This document shows positions 24,512 to 31,992 of a stretch of DNA of 33,317 nt, in pieces. The stretch's first letter is position 1; each line of letters begins with the position of its first letter. Under the pieces are notes generated by a model. That model worked only from the letters and a program-made list of their open reading frames with translations. It was not told where the DNA came from and did no database searches. Source of the stretch: SIG440 sp045578305 (GTDB lineage: Bacteria; Bacillota; Clostridia; Monoglobales; Monoglobaceae); assembly GCA_045578305.1 (NCBI GenBank), contig JAZNKA010000048.1, positions 1 through 33,317 on the forward strand, in the 5' to 3' direction. The position numbers and the translations under genes are program-made.

Positions 24512-25585
24512 ATGAACTATGATATAAATGAAATAAGTTCACATTTTGCGGTGGAAAAAGTAATAGGGCATTATGGAAACGGTCATATAAACGACACATA
24601 TCTTTGTGATAATGCACCAAGATATATTTTGTAACGTATAAACAACCATGTTTTTAAAAGTCCCGAAGAGGTAATGGAAAATATCGCGAATGTCACAAGA
24701 CATCTCGGTGCAAAAATTGAGGATGCAGGGGGTGATCCGAACCGCGAAACCCTGACTGTAATACAGACCATTGAAGGGGAAAATTGTTATAAAGACAAAA
24801 ACGGCAATTACTTCAGAATGTATAGGTTTATCGAGAATTCCGTAAGTTATGATATAGCAGAAGACCCAATCCTTCTTTATCATGCAGGCAAAGCCTTTGG
24901 CAGGTTTCAAAATATGCTTGATGATTTTCCTGCAGAAAAGCTTCACGAAACAATTGTTGATTTTCATAACACTCCGGTTCGTGTAAATCAGCTTGTGTCA
25001 GCAATTGAAGCGAACAAATCGGGCAGGCTTGGTGAAGTTTTTACTGAGGTTGAGTTCGCAAAAAAATACGCTAAATATGCAAATGTTATAACAGATGCAA
25101 TGGATGCCGACGAAGTTCCGCTCAGGGTTACTCACAACGACACAAAACTCAATAATATTTTGTTTGATGATAAAACGGGCGAGGGTGTGTGCGTGATTGA
25201 CCTTGATACTGTTATGCCCGGCTCTATGCTTTATGATTTTGGTGATGCAATGAGATTTGGTGCGGCAAGCGGTGCCGAGGACGAAAAAGACCTTGATAAA
25301 ATTTGGTTTGACCTTGAAAAGTTTGAACAGTTTACAAAAGGCTTTGTTGGCGAAATGAAAGAAACAATAACAAAAAAAGAGATTGAGCTTTTGCCACTTT
25401 CTGTGCTTATTATGACCTATGAATGTGGAACGAGATTTTTGACCGATCACATAAATGGTGACGAATACTTTAAAATTCATCGCGAAGGTCACAATCTTGA
25501 CAGAGCCCGCACACAGTTTAAGCTTGTGTATGACATTGAGACCAAACTTGAAGAGATGGAAAGAATTGTTGAAAAATACATATAA
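24512..25585 (+). pseudogene. N-acetylhexosamine kinase-like (NahK-type) phosphotransferase, interrupted by a nonsense codon
   Basis: From the ATG at 24512 (GGGAG 9 bp upstream) the frame reads MNYDINEISSHFAVEKVIG and on to APRYIL, then TAA at 24632-24634 (codon 41), then RINNHVFKSPEEVMENIANV and a full kinase domain to 25585. In homologues I know the stop position is Gln (YILQRIN), so one C-to-T change (CAA to TAA) explains it. The kinase core is otherwise intact: the catalytic loop THNDTKLNNILFDD and the metal-binding VIDLDTVMPGSMLYDFGD. The family phosphorylates N-acetylhexosamines or related substrates with ATP and fits beside nagB. Restart at ATG 24674 is conceivable but would lack the nucleotide-binding N-lobe. 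No frameshift is present elsewhere, so the lesion is recent. Read-through or sequence error are the alternatives. Confidence 0.85.
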
Positions 25586-25627
25586 AAAAAGCAAACCACA
25601 GTAAATTAAAAAAATTTTAAAAAACTA

Positions 25628-25656
25628 TTGCAAAAGATTTTAGAGTGTGTTATAAT
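25628..25656 (+). promoter_or_regulatory. Promoter of tRNA-Leu
   Basis: TTGCAA (25628-25633), a 17-bp spacer and a perfect TATAAT (25651-25656), 19 bp before the tRNA 5' end. Confidence 0.8.
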
Positions 25657-25674
25657 AGCCAATGTTGATTAAAT

Positions 25675-25761
25675 GCCGGTGTGGTGGAATTGGCAGACGC
25701 GCTGGACTCAAAATCCTGTGGTAGTGATACCGTATCGGTTCGACCCCGATCACCGGCACCA
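25675..25761 (+). tRNA. tRNA-Leu (anticodon CAA), CCA encoded
   Basis: Class II tRNA. The acceptor stem is GCCGGTG/CACCGGC with discriminator A and encoded CCA. D-arm GTGGAATTGGCAGAC; anticodon loop CTCAAAA with CAA (reads UUG); a long variable arm; T-arm TCGGTTCGACCCCGA. In the anticodon stem (CTGGA/TCCTG) positions 28 and 42 are both T, a mismatch where the B. subtilis homologue has A-T. It is a single gene with its own promoter and terminator. Confidence 0.96.
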
Positions 25762-25762
25762 A

Positions 25763-25805
25763 AAACAAGAGCACTCAATTTGAGTGCTCTTGTTTTTATT
25801 TTTTA
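25763..25805. terminator. Bidirectional terminator after tRNA-Leu
   Basis: AACAAGAGCACTCAA and its complement form a stem of about 15 bp with almost no loop, starting right at the tRNA end and followed by a T-rich tract. The A-rich left flank is short, but it may also serve the LysR fragment on the minus strand. Confidence 0.85.
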
Positions 25806-26267
25806 TCTTTTGGCGAAGTCCGTGCTTTGAATATATTCCAAAAACTCTTTCATACCCCCAAAAAAATAACTATTCTTTCTCCACTCCAGGCTGATGTCTG
25901 CATACAGATGATTTTTTGTGGGGATAGCGGCAAGGCCCGGATGCTCGTCCACGATTCTTTCAAACAAAAAACCTGCGGCTGCATTGCTTGAAATCATACT
26001 TAAAATATTTGACAATTGTTCGGTTTGGAAAAGTATTTTGGGAGTTATTTTTTCTGCAGAAAAAAATTCTTTTACTCTTTCGGTCTGGAAAAAGCTGTTT
26101 TTAAAAAGAACAAGAGGAGTTTCACTCAAGTCTGCTGGTGAAACAGATTGCAATTTGGACAAATGATTGTTTTTTGAAACACAAAGAATGGTTTCAAGCT
26201 GAATGTGTGGATTTTTTGTGTCAAAATCGTTGTAAATACGCGGAAAAAAAGCTGAAGTCTTGCGCAA
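25803..26267 (-). pseudogene. LysR-family regulator fragment (C-terminal effector domain only)
   Basis: About 140 residues resemble the second half of a LysR substrate-binding domain: NPHIQLETILCVSKNNHLSKLQ, then DLSETPLVLF, LSNILSMISSNAAAGFLFER and HPGLAAIPTKNHLYADISLEWRKNSYF. The winged-helix DNA-binding domain and the first half of the effector domain are absent; upstream sequence on this strand is only the complement of another gene remnant. No ribosome site precedes the fragment. It is therefore a 5'-truncated remnant. The break lies near 26215-26267. LysR assignment is good; what it regulated is unknown. Confidence 0.75.
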
Positions 26268-26370
26268 AACCGGTGAGAATTTGTTTATAGACAGCGAAAT
26301 ATGGTACAGTTTTTTGGACAGATGCGAGAATAATCTGAAAAAGCTTATTTTGGAGAGCGAAAATGAATAA
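26236..26370 (+). pseudogene. 3' remnant of an unidentified gene
   Basis: A 44-codon open stretch with coding character (EVLRKTGENLFIDSEIWYS, then FLDRCENNLKKLILESENE and stop) runs directly into a strong terminator whose stem starts at the base after the stop codon, as expected for the true end of a gene. It has no start codon with a ribosome site, and an in-frame TAA (26233-26235) closes it upstream. It points away from the LysR fragment. I do not recognise the family. Confidence 0.4.
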
Positions 26371-26404
26371 AAACAAGCGGCATCTAAAAAAGTGCCGCTT
26401 GTTT
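26371..26404 (+). terminator. Intrinsic terminator after the gene remnant
   Basis: AAACAAGCGGCA and TGCCGCTTGTTT form a 12-bp stem with a 10-base loop, starting right after the remnant stop codon and followed by TTATATAAT rather than a pure T-run (the stem itself ends in TTT). Confidence 0.75.
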
Positions 26405-26475
26405 TATATAATATTCTATATTACTGAATTTTGTTGTTTGCAAATGCAAATACTAAACAAAATGAGGTGATATAA

Positions 26476-27774
26476 ATGAAATCAATATGGATAGATTACG
26501 AAGAAAGACCCACATTTGATAAATTGAAACAAGATGTAAAAACCGATGTTTTGATTATAGGCGGAGGAATAACCGGTATTTTGTGCGCCTATATGCTCAA
26601 AAACGCTGGGGTTGACTGTGTTTTGGTCGAGGCTGATAAAATCTGCTCGGGAATAACAAAAAACACAACAGCTAAAATTACCTGCCAGCACGGACTTATA
26701 TATGACAAAATGATTTCCCGATTTGGCGAAGATTTTGCAAGACTTTATGTAGATGCTCAGCTTGAAACTTTGAAGAATTACCGGAAGATGAGCAAAGAAA
26801 TAGATTGCGATTTCTGCGAAAAAGATTTTTTTGTATATTCAAAAACAGACCGCAAAAAGATAGAAAAGGAACTTAGGGCGCTTGAAAAAATTAACTGCCC
26901 GGCGACTTTTGCAAAAGATTTGCCGTTGCCGTTTTTGGTATCGGGTGCTGTGAAAATCAAAAATCAGGCGCAGTTTCATCCGCTTAAGTTTGCCTTTGGG
27001 ATTGCAAAAAGTCTTACTGTATTTGAAAATACAAAAGTAAGAGAACTCAGGCCTGACGGAGTAATATGCGAAAGCGGAAAGATAAGGGCAGAAAAAGTGA
27101 TTGTTGCAACACACTTTCCGTTTCTTAATAAGCATGGAAGCTATTTTTTAAAAATGTATCAGCATCGTTCTTATGTGCTGGCACTTGAAAATGCGCCACA
27201 AGTGGATGGAATGTATGTTGATGAGGACGAAAAGGGTATGTCCTTTCGAGATTATAATGATATTTTGCTTGTTGGCGGGGGCGGACATCGTACGGGCAAA
27301 AAAGGCGGAAACTGGGATGAACTTCTGGAATTTACAAAAAAGAATTATCCTGATGCAAAAGAAGTCTGCCGTTTTGCAACCCAGGATTGTATGACTCTTG
27401 ACAGTATTCCCTATATAGGTCAATATTCAAAGAATACGCCATCGCTTTATGTAGCGACGGGCTTTAATAAATGGGGTATGACTTCTGCAATGGTTGCAGG
27501 GATGATTCTTAAAGACCTTGTTTGCGACAAAAAGAATAAATATGCCGAAGTTTTTTCACCAGCCCGAAGTATTATTCGCCCGCAACTTGCTGTTAATGCT
27601 GCCGAATCAATCTGGGGGCTTGTCAGACCAACGGCACCAAGATGCCCTCATCTGGGATGTGCACTGAAATATAATAAAGCCGAACACACATGGGATTGCT
27701 CGTGTCATGGGTCGCGCTTTAGCGAAAACGGAGAACTGATAGACAATCCCGCAAGTGGGAATATGAAAAAGTAA
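26476..27774 (+). CDS. FAD-dependent oxidoreductase with C-terminal Rieske [2Fe-2S] domain (YhfW-like)
   Basis: The predicted protein has 432 aa. The N-terminal DAO-type FAD domain has the dinucleotide motif DVLIIGGGITGILCAY (GGGITG at 29-34) and the C-terminal FAD-contact block SLYVATGFNKWGMTSAMVAG. The Rieske domain begins at about 370 and carries the cluster ligands C390/H392 (RCPHLGC) and C408/H411 (CSCHGSRF). B. subtilis YhfW and clostridial relatives have this arrangement; the substrate is unknown. The protein ends shortly after the second Rieske loop (ELIDNPASGNMKK), somewhat short of the usual C-terminus. Monocistronic: GAGGTG ribosome site before the ATG, terminator after the stop. 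Confidence 0.9.
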   Translation: MKSIWIDYEERPTFDKLKQDVKTDVLIIGGGITGILCAYMLKNAGVDCVLVEADKICSGITKNTTAKITCQHGLIYDKMISRFGEDFARLYVDAQLETLKNYRKMSKEIDCDFCEKDFFVYSKTDRKKIEKELRALEKINCPATFAKDLPLPFLVSGAVKIKNQAQFHPLKFAFGIAKSLTVFENTKVRELRPDGVICESGKIRAEKVIVATHFPFLNKHGSYFLKMYQHRSYVLALENAPQVDGMYVDEDEKGMSFRDYNDILLVGGGGHRTGKKGGNWDELLEFTKKNYPDAKEVCRFATQDCMTLDSIPYIGQYSKNTPSLYVATGFNKWGMTSAMVAGMILKDLVCDKKNKYAEVFSPARSIIRPQLAVNAAESIWGLVRPTAPRCPHLGCALKYNKAEHTWDCSCHGSRFSENGELIDNPASGNMKK

Positions 27775-27781
27775 GAAAGAA

Positions 27782-27825
27782 AAAGCTGATAAAGCAGTTT
27801 TATTGCTTGTCAGCTTTGTTTTTTT
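27782..27825 (+). terminator. Terminator of the Rieske oxidoreductase gene
   Basis: AAAGCTGA...TCAGCTTT, continued inward by AAGCA/TGCTT, followed by GTT and a T7 run. Confidence 0.8.
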
Positions 27826-27846
27826 GTGTTACAATGGGTTTATAAT
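27817..27846 (+). promoter_or_regulatory. Possible promoter of the 121-aa protein gene
   Basis: TTGTTT (27817-27822), an 18-bp spacer and TATAAT (27841-27846). It overlaps the preceding terminator, which makes the -35 uncertain. Confidence 0.4.
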
Positions 27847-27864
27847 TTTTTTGAGGGTGTATTA

Positions 27865-28230
27865 ATGAATAAAAAGGTATATATTATAATTTTTGTTGCA
27901 ATTTCATTTTTGGTTGCCGGTGGCATTTTGTTTCATACTATTTTTGCGCCTCAAAGTTATAAAATTACACCTGAAGATGCCGAAAAGTTATGTTACTCTG
28001 TTTTAGGCGATAAAGACGAAGAAACAGGGTTTCCATTTTCCTTTGGTTTTACAGGAACTTTTGAAAATGATGGGAAACAGTATTATACAATACGAGTATC
28101 CTGGCTGGTTAACAACAGTCACCTGTCTTATATTGGTGATTTCTTTGTTTCTGTTGACGGCAAAGAAATTTATAATGGTTTTGTTGGTCCGGACGAGTGC
28201 AAGATGGAAAATCTTATATGGAGTAAATAA
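27865..28230 (+). CDS. Small membrane-anchored extracytoplasmic protein, unknown function
   Basis: The predicted protein has 121 aa. Residues 4-28 form a signal anchor or uncleaved signal peptide (KVYIIIFVAISFLVAGGILF), and the rest is a small soluble domain with alternating polar and aromatic residues (ITPEDAEKLCYSVLGDKDEE, FGFTGTFENDGKQYYTIRVS, LVNNSHLSYIGDFFVSVDG). There is no lipobox. The domain outline resembles small PepSY-like or DUF-type secreted modules, but I cannot assign a family. The start ATG 27865 lies 7 bp after GAGGG; an in-frame TTG at 27826 has no ribosome site. Confidence 0.75.
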   Translation: MNKKVYIIIFVAISFLVAGGILFHTIFAPQSYKITPEDAEKLCYSVLGDKDEETGFPFSFGFTGTFENDGKQYYTIRVSWLVNNSHLSYIGDFFVSVDGKEIYNGFVGPDECKMENLIWSK

Positions 28231-28242
28231 TTTTTGCTAAAT

Positions 28243-28271
28243 TTGTTTGGTGTTTATATGATGTTTATATA
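28243..28271 (+). promoter_or_regulatory. Possible promoter of the AEC transporter gene
   Basis: TTGTTT (28243-28248), a 17-bp spacer and TATATA (28266-28271), 12 bp before the GGAGG of the next gene. Confidence 0.35.
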
Positions 28272-28297
28272 AAATAAACTGAGGAGGTACATATAAC

Positions 28298-29243
28298 TTG
28301 GAGAGTTTAAAACTATCTTTTAATGCCATTGTACCGATTTTTGTCTTGATGATCTTGGGCTATTTTTTGAAAAAACTGAAGGTTGGCGACAAAAAAAGGA
28401 TTTGATGCAATCAACAAGCTGGTATTCAAAATATTTTTGCCGGTGTTGCTTTTTTACAATATCTACACAACGGATATCGGAAACATTTTTGATGCGAGAC
28501 TTATTGGATTTGTGATAGCAGGAGTGGCTTTGACATTTGCAGTCGGTTATTTTGCTGTCCTTATTTCTACCAAGGATAATGCAAAACGCGGGGTTATGCT
28601 GCAGGGCTTTTTCAGGTCGAATTTTGCGATACTCGGGATCCCGCTTGTGGGCTATATTTGCGGAGAAGGCTCGGGCGGCTTGGCTTCAATGATGGTTGCG
28701 GTTGTTATGCCTTTGTTTAATGTGTTGTCTGTTGCGGCTCTTGAGTGCTTCAGAACAGGTGACAGCAAGCTGAATTTTTTACGGCTTTTAAAAGGGATAG
28801 TAACAAATCCCCTGATTATAGGATGCTTGGTTGGAATTGTTTTTTTTATGACAGGAATAAGGCTCCCCGGGATATTGGAAAAATCGGTAAAGGATGTTTC
28901 GTCCGTTGCAACACCACTTGCAATAATTGTCCTTGGTTCGGAATTTGAATTTTCTGCAGTTAAAGGCTGCCTTAAAGAGCTTGTAATTGCGGTAGGAACA
29001 AAACTTATCCTTGTTCCGCTTATTATGCTGACGGTGGCTGTCAAGCTTGGGTTTTCGGGCGAAGCACTTGCTTGTATTCTTGTTATTTTTGCGGCTCCTG
29101 TTGCGGTGTCATCTTTTTCTATGGCTCAGCAAATGGATGGCGACGAGCAACTGGCAGCACAACTTGTTGTTATGTCATCGGCGCTGTGCTTGATTACGCT
29201 GTTTGTCTGGATTTTTTCGCTTGGATACCTTAACTTGTTTTAA
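28298..29243 (+). pseudogene. AEC-family (auxin efflux carrier-type) transporter with a +1 frameshift in an A7 run
   Basis: GAGGAGG at 28281-28287 serves a TTG start at 28298. The first 31 codons read LESLKLSFNAIVPIFVLMIL and then GYFLKKLKVGDKK, the first transmembrane helix of an AEC transporter. They run into A7 (28391-28397) and stop at TGA a few codons later. Removing one A gives VGDKKGFDAINKLVF and joins the long frame that ends at 29243. Together they make a normal AEC protein of about 315 aa with roughly ten helices; these permeases export small organic acids or related compounds. The rest is undamaged. It is either a recently broken gene, a phase-variable or slippage-rescued one, or a homopolymer read error. 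Confidence 0.8.
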
Positions 29244-29276
29244 AAGCAAGAAACCGTCCCTTTTCGAAAATTGTTG

Positions 29277-29305
29277 TTGATAAAAATCCGAACTTGATGT
29301 ACAAT
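29277..29305 (+). promoter_or_regulatory. Promoter of the alpha/beta hydrolase gene
   Basis: TTGATA (29277-29282), a 17-bp spacer and TACAAT (29300-29305). Transcription should start near 29312, which rules out AGAGG at 29306-29310 as a ribosome site. Confidence 0.65.
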
Positions 29306-29348
29306 AGAGGAAATTCTTTAAAAATTTGCAGAAGAAAGGAAGTATATT

Positions 29349-29976
29349 ATGGACAGAATTGAACACAGAGAAGAAAAATGGGTGTGTGGAATATTCGGGC
29401 CGGGGAAAAAGCGAAAAAATGCCTCTTATAGTTCAGCTTCATGGAGCTGGCGAAAGAGGCAATGGAGGGGAAGACCTTGAAAAAGTTGATGTTCATGGGT
29501 TTTCAAAATGCCTTAAAACTGCGGAATATGATTGCATAGTTGCTATGACGCAATGCCCCGAAGACACCTTTTGGGCAGCACGCGTTGAATCAATTGTTAA
29601 ATTTGTCGAACAGTTGACAGAAAGTTATAATATAGATGAAAACAGAATTTATCTTACTGGTCTTAGTATGGGCGGTTATGGCACATGGTTTACAGCAATG
29701 GCAAGACCCGATTTGTTTGCAGCCATAGCACCGGTTTGTGGCGGCGGAATGGCATGGAACGCAGGTGTTTTGAAAATGCCGGTGTGGGCATTTCATGGCA
29801 CAGAAGACAAGGCTGTAAGCGTAAATCAATCGGATGAGATGGTGGCAAAGTTAAAAGAAACAAACACGGATGTTTCATATACCCGCCTTGATGGAGTGGG
29901 ACATAATGCCTGGGTGTATGCATACAATGAACAATTGCTTGAGTGGCTTTTAAGCAAGAAAAAGGAGAAAAAATGA
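29349..29976 (+). pseudogene. Alpha/beta hydrolase (dienelactone hydrolase/PHB depolymerase-like) with an N-terminal frameshift
   Basis: The only well-placed start is ATG 29349 with AAAGGA 9 bp upstream. It reads MDRIEHREEKW and soon leaves the hydrolase frame. Deleting one A from the A5 run at 29374-29378 gives MDRIEHREENGCVEYSGRGK and continues into PLIVQLHGAGERGNGGEDL, a typical N-terminus of this family. The catalytic triad is intact: Ser in GLSMGGYGTW, Asp in HGTEDKAV, His in GVGHNAW; the oxyanion loop is HGAGERG. The reconstructed protein has about 208 aa and is a predicted cytoplasmic esterase or hydrolase with unknown substrate. The last four bases overlap the next gene (ATGA). A frameshift mutation or a homopolymer sequence error are both possible; alternative starts in the downstream frame lack ribosome sites. 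Confidence 0.78.
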
Positions 29977-30398
29977 AAAAATTTGCAAAACTTATATCTT
30001 TTTTACTACTGATTACAATAATGTGTTTATCTTTCTGTGCCTGCGGTGGTGAGTTAGAAAATAATGTTTGGGAAACAGCAACCTATACCGAGGACACAGA
30101 ACTTGGAAATGGTGCAAAAACTGTTATGCTTGAAGTCAAGGCAGAGGACAAATCAGTGACATTTACAATAAATACAGACAAAGAAAAATTGGGCGAAGCA
30201 CTTGTCGAGCACGATTTGATTTCGGGCGAAAAAGGGGCATATGGACTGTATATAAAAGTTGTAAACGGAATTACTGCTGATTATGACGAAGACCAAAGCT
30301 ACTGGGCGATTACCAAAAACGGAGAAAGCGTGATGACAGGTGTAGACGGCATCGAAATTTCGGATGGCGAGCATTATGAACTGGTTTATACCAAGTAA
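29973..30398 (+). CDS. DUF4430-domain lipoprotein
   Basis: The predicted protein has 141 aa. It has a lipoprotein-type signal peptide: basic MKKFAK, then hydrophobic LISFLLLITIMCLSF and CACGG, with the probable lipid-carrying Cys at about 22. It is followed by one DUF4430 domain (about 35-140: NGAKTVMLEVKAEDKSVTF, LGEALVEHDLISGEKGAYGL, YWAITKNGESVMTGVDGIEI, HYELVYTK). DUF4430 is related to the C-terminal module of transcobalamin-type proteins and is common in surface proteins of Clostridia; ligand binding is likely but the ligand is unknown. The start ATG lies 7 bp after AAGGAG and overlaps the hydrolase stop codon. Confidence 0.85.
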   Translation: MKKFAKLISFLLLITIMCLSFCACGGELENNVWETATYTEDTELGNGAKTVMLEVKAEDKSVTFTINTDKEKLGEALVEHDLISGEKGAYGLYIKVVNGITADYDEDQSYWAITKNGESVMTGVDGIEISDGEHYELVYTK

Positions 30399-30431
30399 AC
30401 GGACTTTATAAGAATTATAGGAGGAATTATT

Positions 30432-31271
30432 ATGAGAGAAATTAGTGCTGTAAAAATCACCGAAACAGTGAAAAATTTATGCATCGAAGCAAACTGTCAC
30501 TTGACCGATGATATTAAAAAACGAATAAAGGATTTTCACGCAGACGAAACTTGGGGTCAGGCAAAAGAGGTTCTTGAGCGAATTATCGAAAATTACGAAA
30601 TATCCGACGAAAAAAATCAGCCTGTTTGCCAGGATACCGGGGTAGCTTGCGTATTTCTTAAAATCGGTCAGGATGTGCATGTAAGCGGAGATATAACCGA
30701 AGCGGTAAACGATGGTGTAAGACAGGGCTATGATGAAGGATACCTCAGAAAAAGTGTAGTTCGTGACCCTCTTGACAGAGTGAATACAGGGGATAATACA
30801 CCTGCGATGCTCTATTTTGAAATTGTACCTGGAGACAAGATTGAAATTACCGTTGCACCCAAAGGATTTGGAAGCGAGAATATGAGTAAAATAGCAATGC
30901 TTCGCCCGTCTGACGGACTTAAGGGAGTAAAGGATTTTGTAGTAAAAACAGTTGCAGAAGCCGGACCTAACCCATGCCCGCCCATTGTTGTTGGAGTAGG
31001 TATAGGCGGTACATTTGACAAAGCGGCTTATCTTGCTAAAAAGGCTCTGCTTCGTCCGGTGGATATTCCAAACGATGAGGAATTTTATGCTAACCTTGAA
31101 AAAGAACTGCTTGACGAAATAAACAATCTTGGTATTGGACCTCAGGGCTTTGGCGGCAAAACTACAGCGCTTGCTGTAAACATCGAAAAATTCCCTACCC
31201 ATATCGCAGGACTGCCTGTAGCGGTCAATATCAATTGCCATGTTACAAGACATCGTACGGAGGTGATATAA
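30432..31271 (+). CDS. Fumarate hydratase class I (Fe-S), alpha subunit
   Basis: The predicted protein has 279 aa and is the N-terminal (alpha) subunit of the two-subunit, oxygen-sensitive fumarase/L-tartrate dehydratase family, which converts fumarate to malate. The 4Fe-4S ligands are the Cys residues in CQDTGVAC, GPNPCPP and the C-terminal INCHVTRH. Other signatures are GSENMSKIAMLRPSDG and VGIGGTFDKAAYLAKKALLR. AGGAGG precedes the ATG. The beta-subunit gene begins at the base after its stop codon, so they form one translational unit. Fumarase versus tartrate dehydratase cannot be settled by sequence inspection, but fumarase is much commoner in this group. Confidence 0.93.
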   Translation: MREISAVKITETVKNLCIEANCHLTDDIKKRIKDFHADETWGQAKEVLERIIENYEISDEKNQPVCQDTGVACVFLKIGQDVHVSGDITEAVNDGVRQGYDEGYLRKSVVRDPLDRVNTGDNTPAMLYFEIVPGDKIEITVAPKGFGSENMSKIAMLRPSDGLKGVKDFVVKTVAEAGPNPCPPIVVGVGIGGTFDKAAYLAKKALLRPVDIPNDEEFYANLEKELLDEINNLGIGPQGFGGKTTALAVNIEKFPTHIAGLPVAVNINCHVTRHRTEVI

Positions 31272-31832
31272 ATGGCTATTTCGATTCAAACACCATTAAC
31301 TCGTGAAAAAGTAAAAACATTGAAGGCAGGAGACAGCTGCTTGATATCAGGCGTAATTTACACTGCAAGAGATGCTGCCCACAAGCGTTTGTGCGAGCTT
31401 CTTGCTGAGGGTAAGGAGCTGCCGCTTGATATAAAGGACAGCACCATATATTTTGTAGGCCCGACTCCGGCAAAACCCGGCCAAGCTATTGGCTCTGCAG
31501 GACCCACAACATCATATCGTATGGATGCTTACAGCCCTGATTTGATAGCTATAGGACAAACAGGTATGATTGGCAAAGGTAAGCGTGGTCCCGAAGTAAT
31601 TGAGGCAATGAAGAAATACGGAGCAGTTTACTTTGGAGCTATAGGCGGCTGCGGAGCACTTCTGAGCAAATGTATCAAAAAAGCTGAGGTTGTTGCATAT
31701 GACGACCTTGGTGCCGAGGCTATCCGCAGACTTGAGGTTGAAGATTTTCCGGTTGTTGTAATAATAGACAGCGAGGGAAACAATCTTTATGAGACAGGAA
31801 GAGCAAATTATCTTGCACAAAAAAATAATTAG
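31272..31832 (+). CDS. Fumarate hydratase class I (Fe-S), beta subunit
   Basis: The predicted protein has 186 aa and is the C-terminal-domain (beta) subunit of the same heteromeric hydratase. It shows TAGDSCLISGVIYTARDAAHKR-like blocks (LKAGDSCLISGVIYTARDAA), the catalytic-site region GPTPAKPGQAIGSAGPTTSYRM, IGQTGMIGKGKRG and FGAIGGCGALLSK. GGAGGTGATATAA serves as the ribosome site inside the alpha-subunit end. Both subunits are complete. Confidence 0.93.
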   Translation: MAISIQTPLTREKVKTLKAGDSCLISGVIYTARDAAHKRLCELLAEGKELPLDIKDSTIYFVGPTPAKPGQAIGSAGPTTSYRMDAYSPDLIAIGQTGMIGKGKRGPEVIEAMKKYGAVYFGAIGGCGALLSKCIKKAEVVAYDDLGAEAIRRLEVEDFPVVVIIDSEGNNLYETGRANYLAQKNN

Positions 31833-31841
31833 TACATTTTA

Positions 31842-31911
31842 AGGAACGCTGCGCGGCGTGACCAAGTTTGTGCCGCTTTGCTATGCGATATGGCGGCTGG
31901 ATTGTATTCCT
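31842..31911 (+). other. Foldable spacer between the fumarase genes and the ABC-F gene
   Basis: The GC-rich stretch can form a small three-stem fold: AGGAA (31842-31846) with TTCCT (31907-31911), ACGC/GCGT (31846-31849 with 31856-31859) and GCCGC/GCGGC (31872-31876 with 31893-31897). Base composition is clearly higher in GC than the neighbouring spacers. It could be a leader element of the ABC-F gene, since several ABC-F resistance genes use leader attenuation, or a degraded repeat. Evidence is weak. Confidence 0.25.
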
Positions 31912-31923
31912 GAAAGATAAGAT

Positions 31924-31956
31924 AAGTGCTGCTGAGATGACTTGGTGGCACTTTTT
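31924..31956 (+). terminator. Weak terminator-like hairpin before the ABC-F gene
   Basis: AAGTGC (31924-31929) and GCACTT (31948-31953) form a 6-bp stem followed by TTTTTCTG-type sequence, 37 bp before the ABC-F start. It could end the fumarase transcript or act as an attenuator. Confidence 0.4.
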
Positions 31957-31992
31957 CTGTTTAGTTATTAAAGACAAAATGGAGAAAACAAA

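Noticed and set aside
24632..24634. TAA as a sense codon (genetic code change)
   Set aside because: Many genes in the window clearly end at TAA (spo0A, glyQS, smc, ftsY, rpmB), so a point mutation is the simpler reading.
30477..31289. Long minus-strand open frame (270 codons) opposite the fumarase alpha gene
   Set aside because: It is the mirror of a well-identified gene, lacks a ribosome site, and its Cys/Phe/Tyr-rich product is typical of antisense translation.
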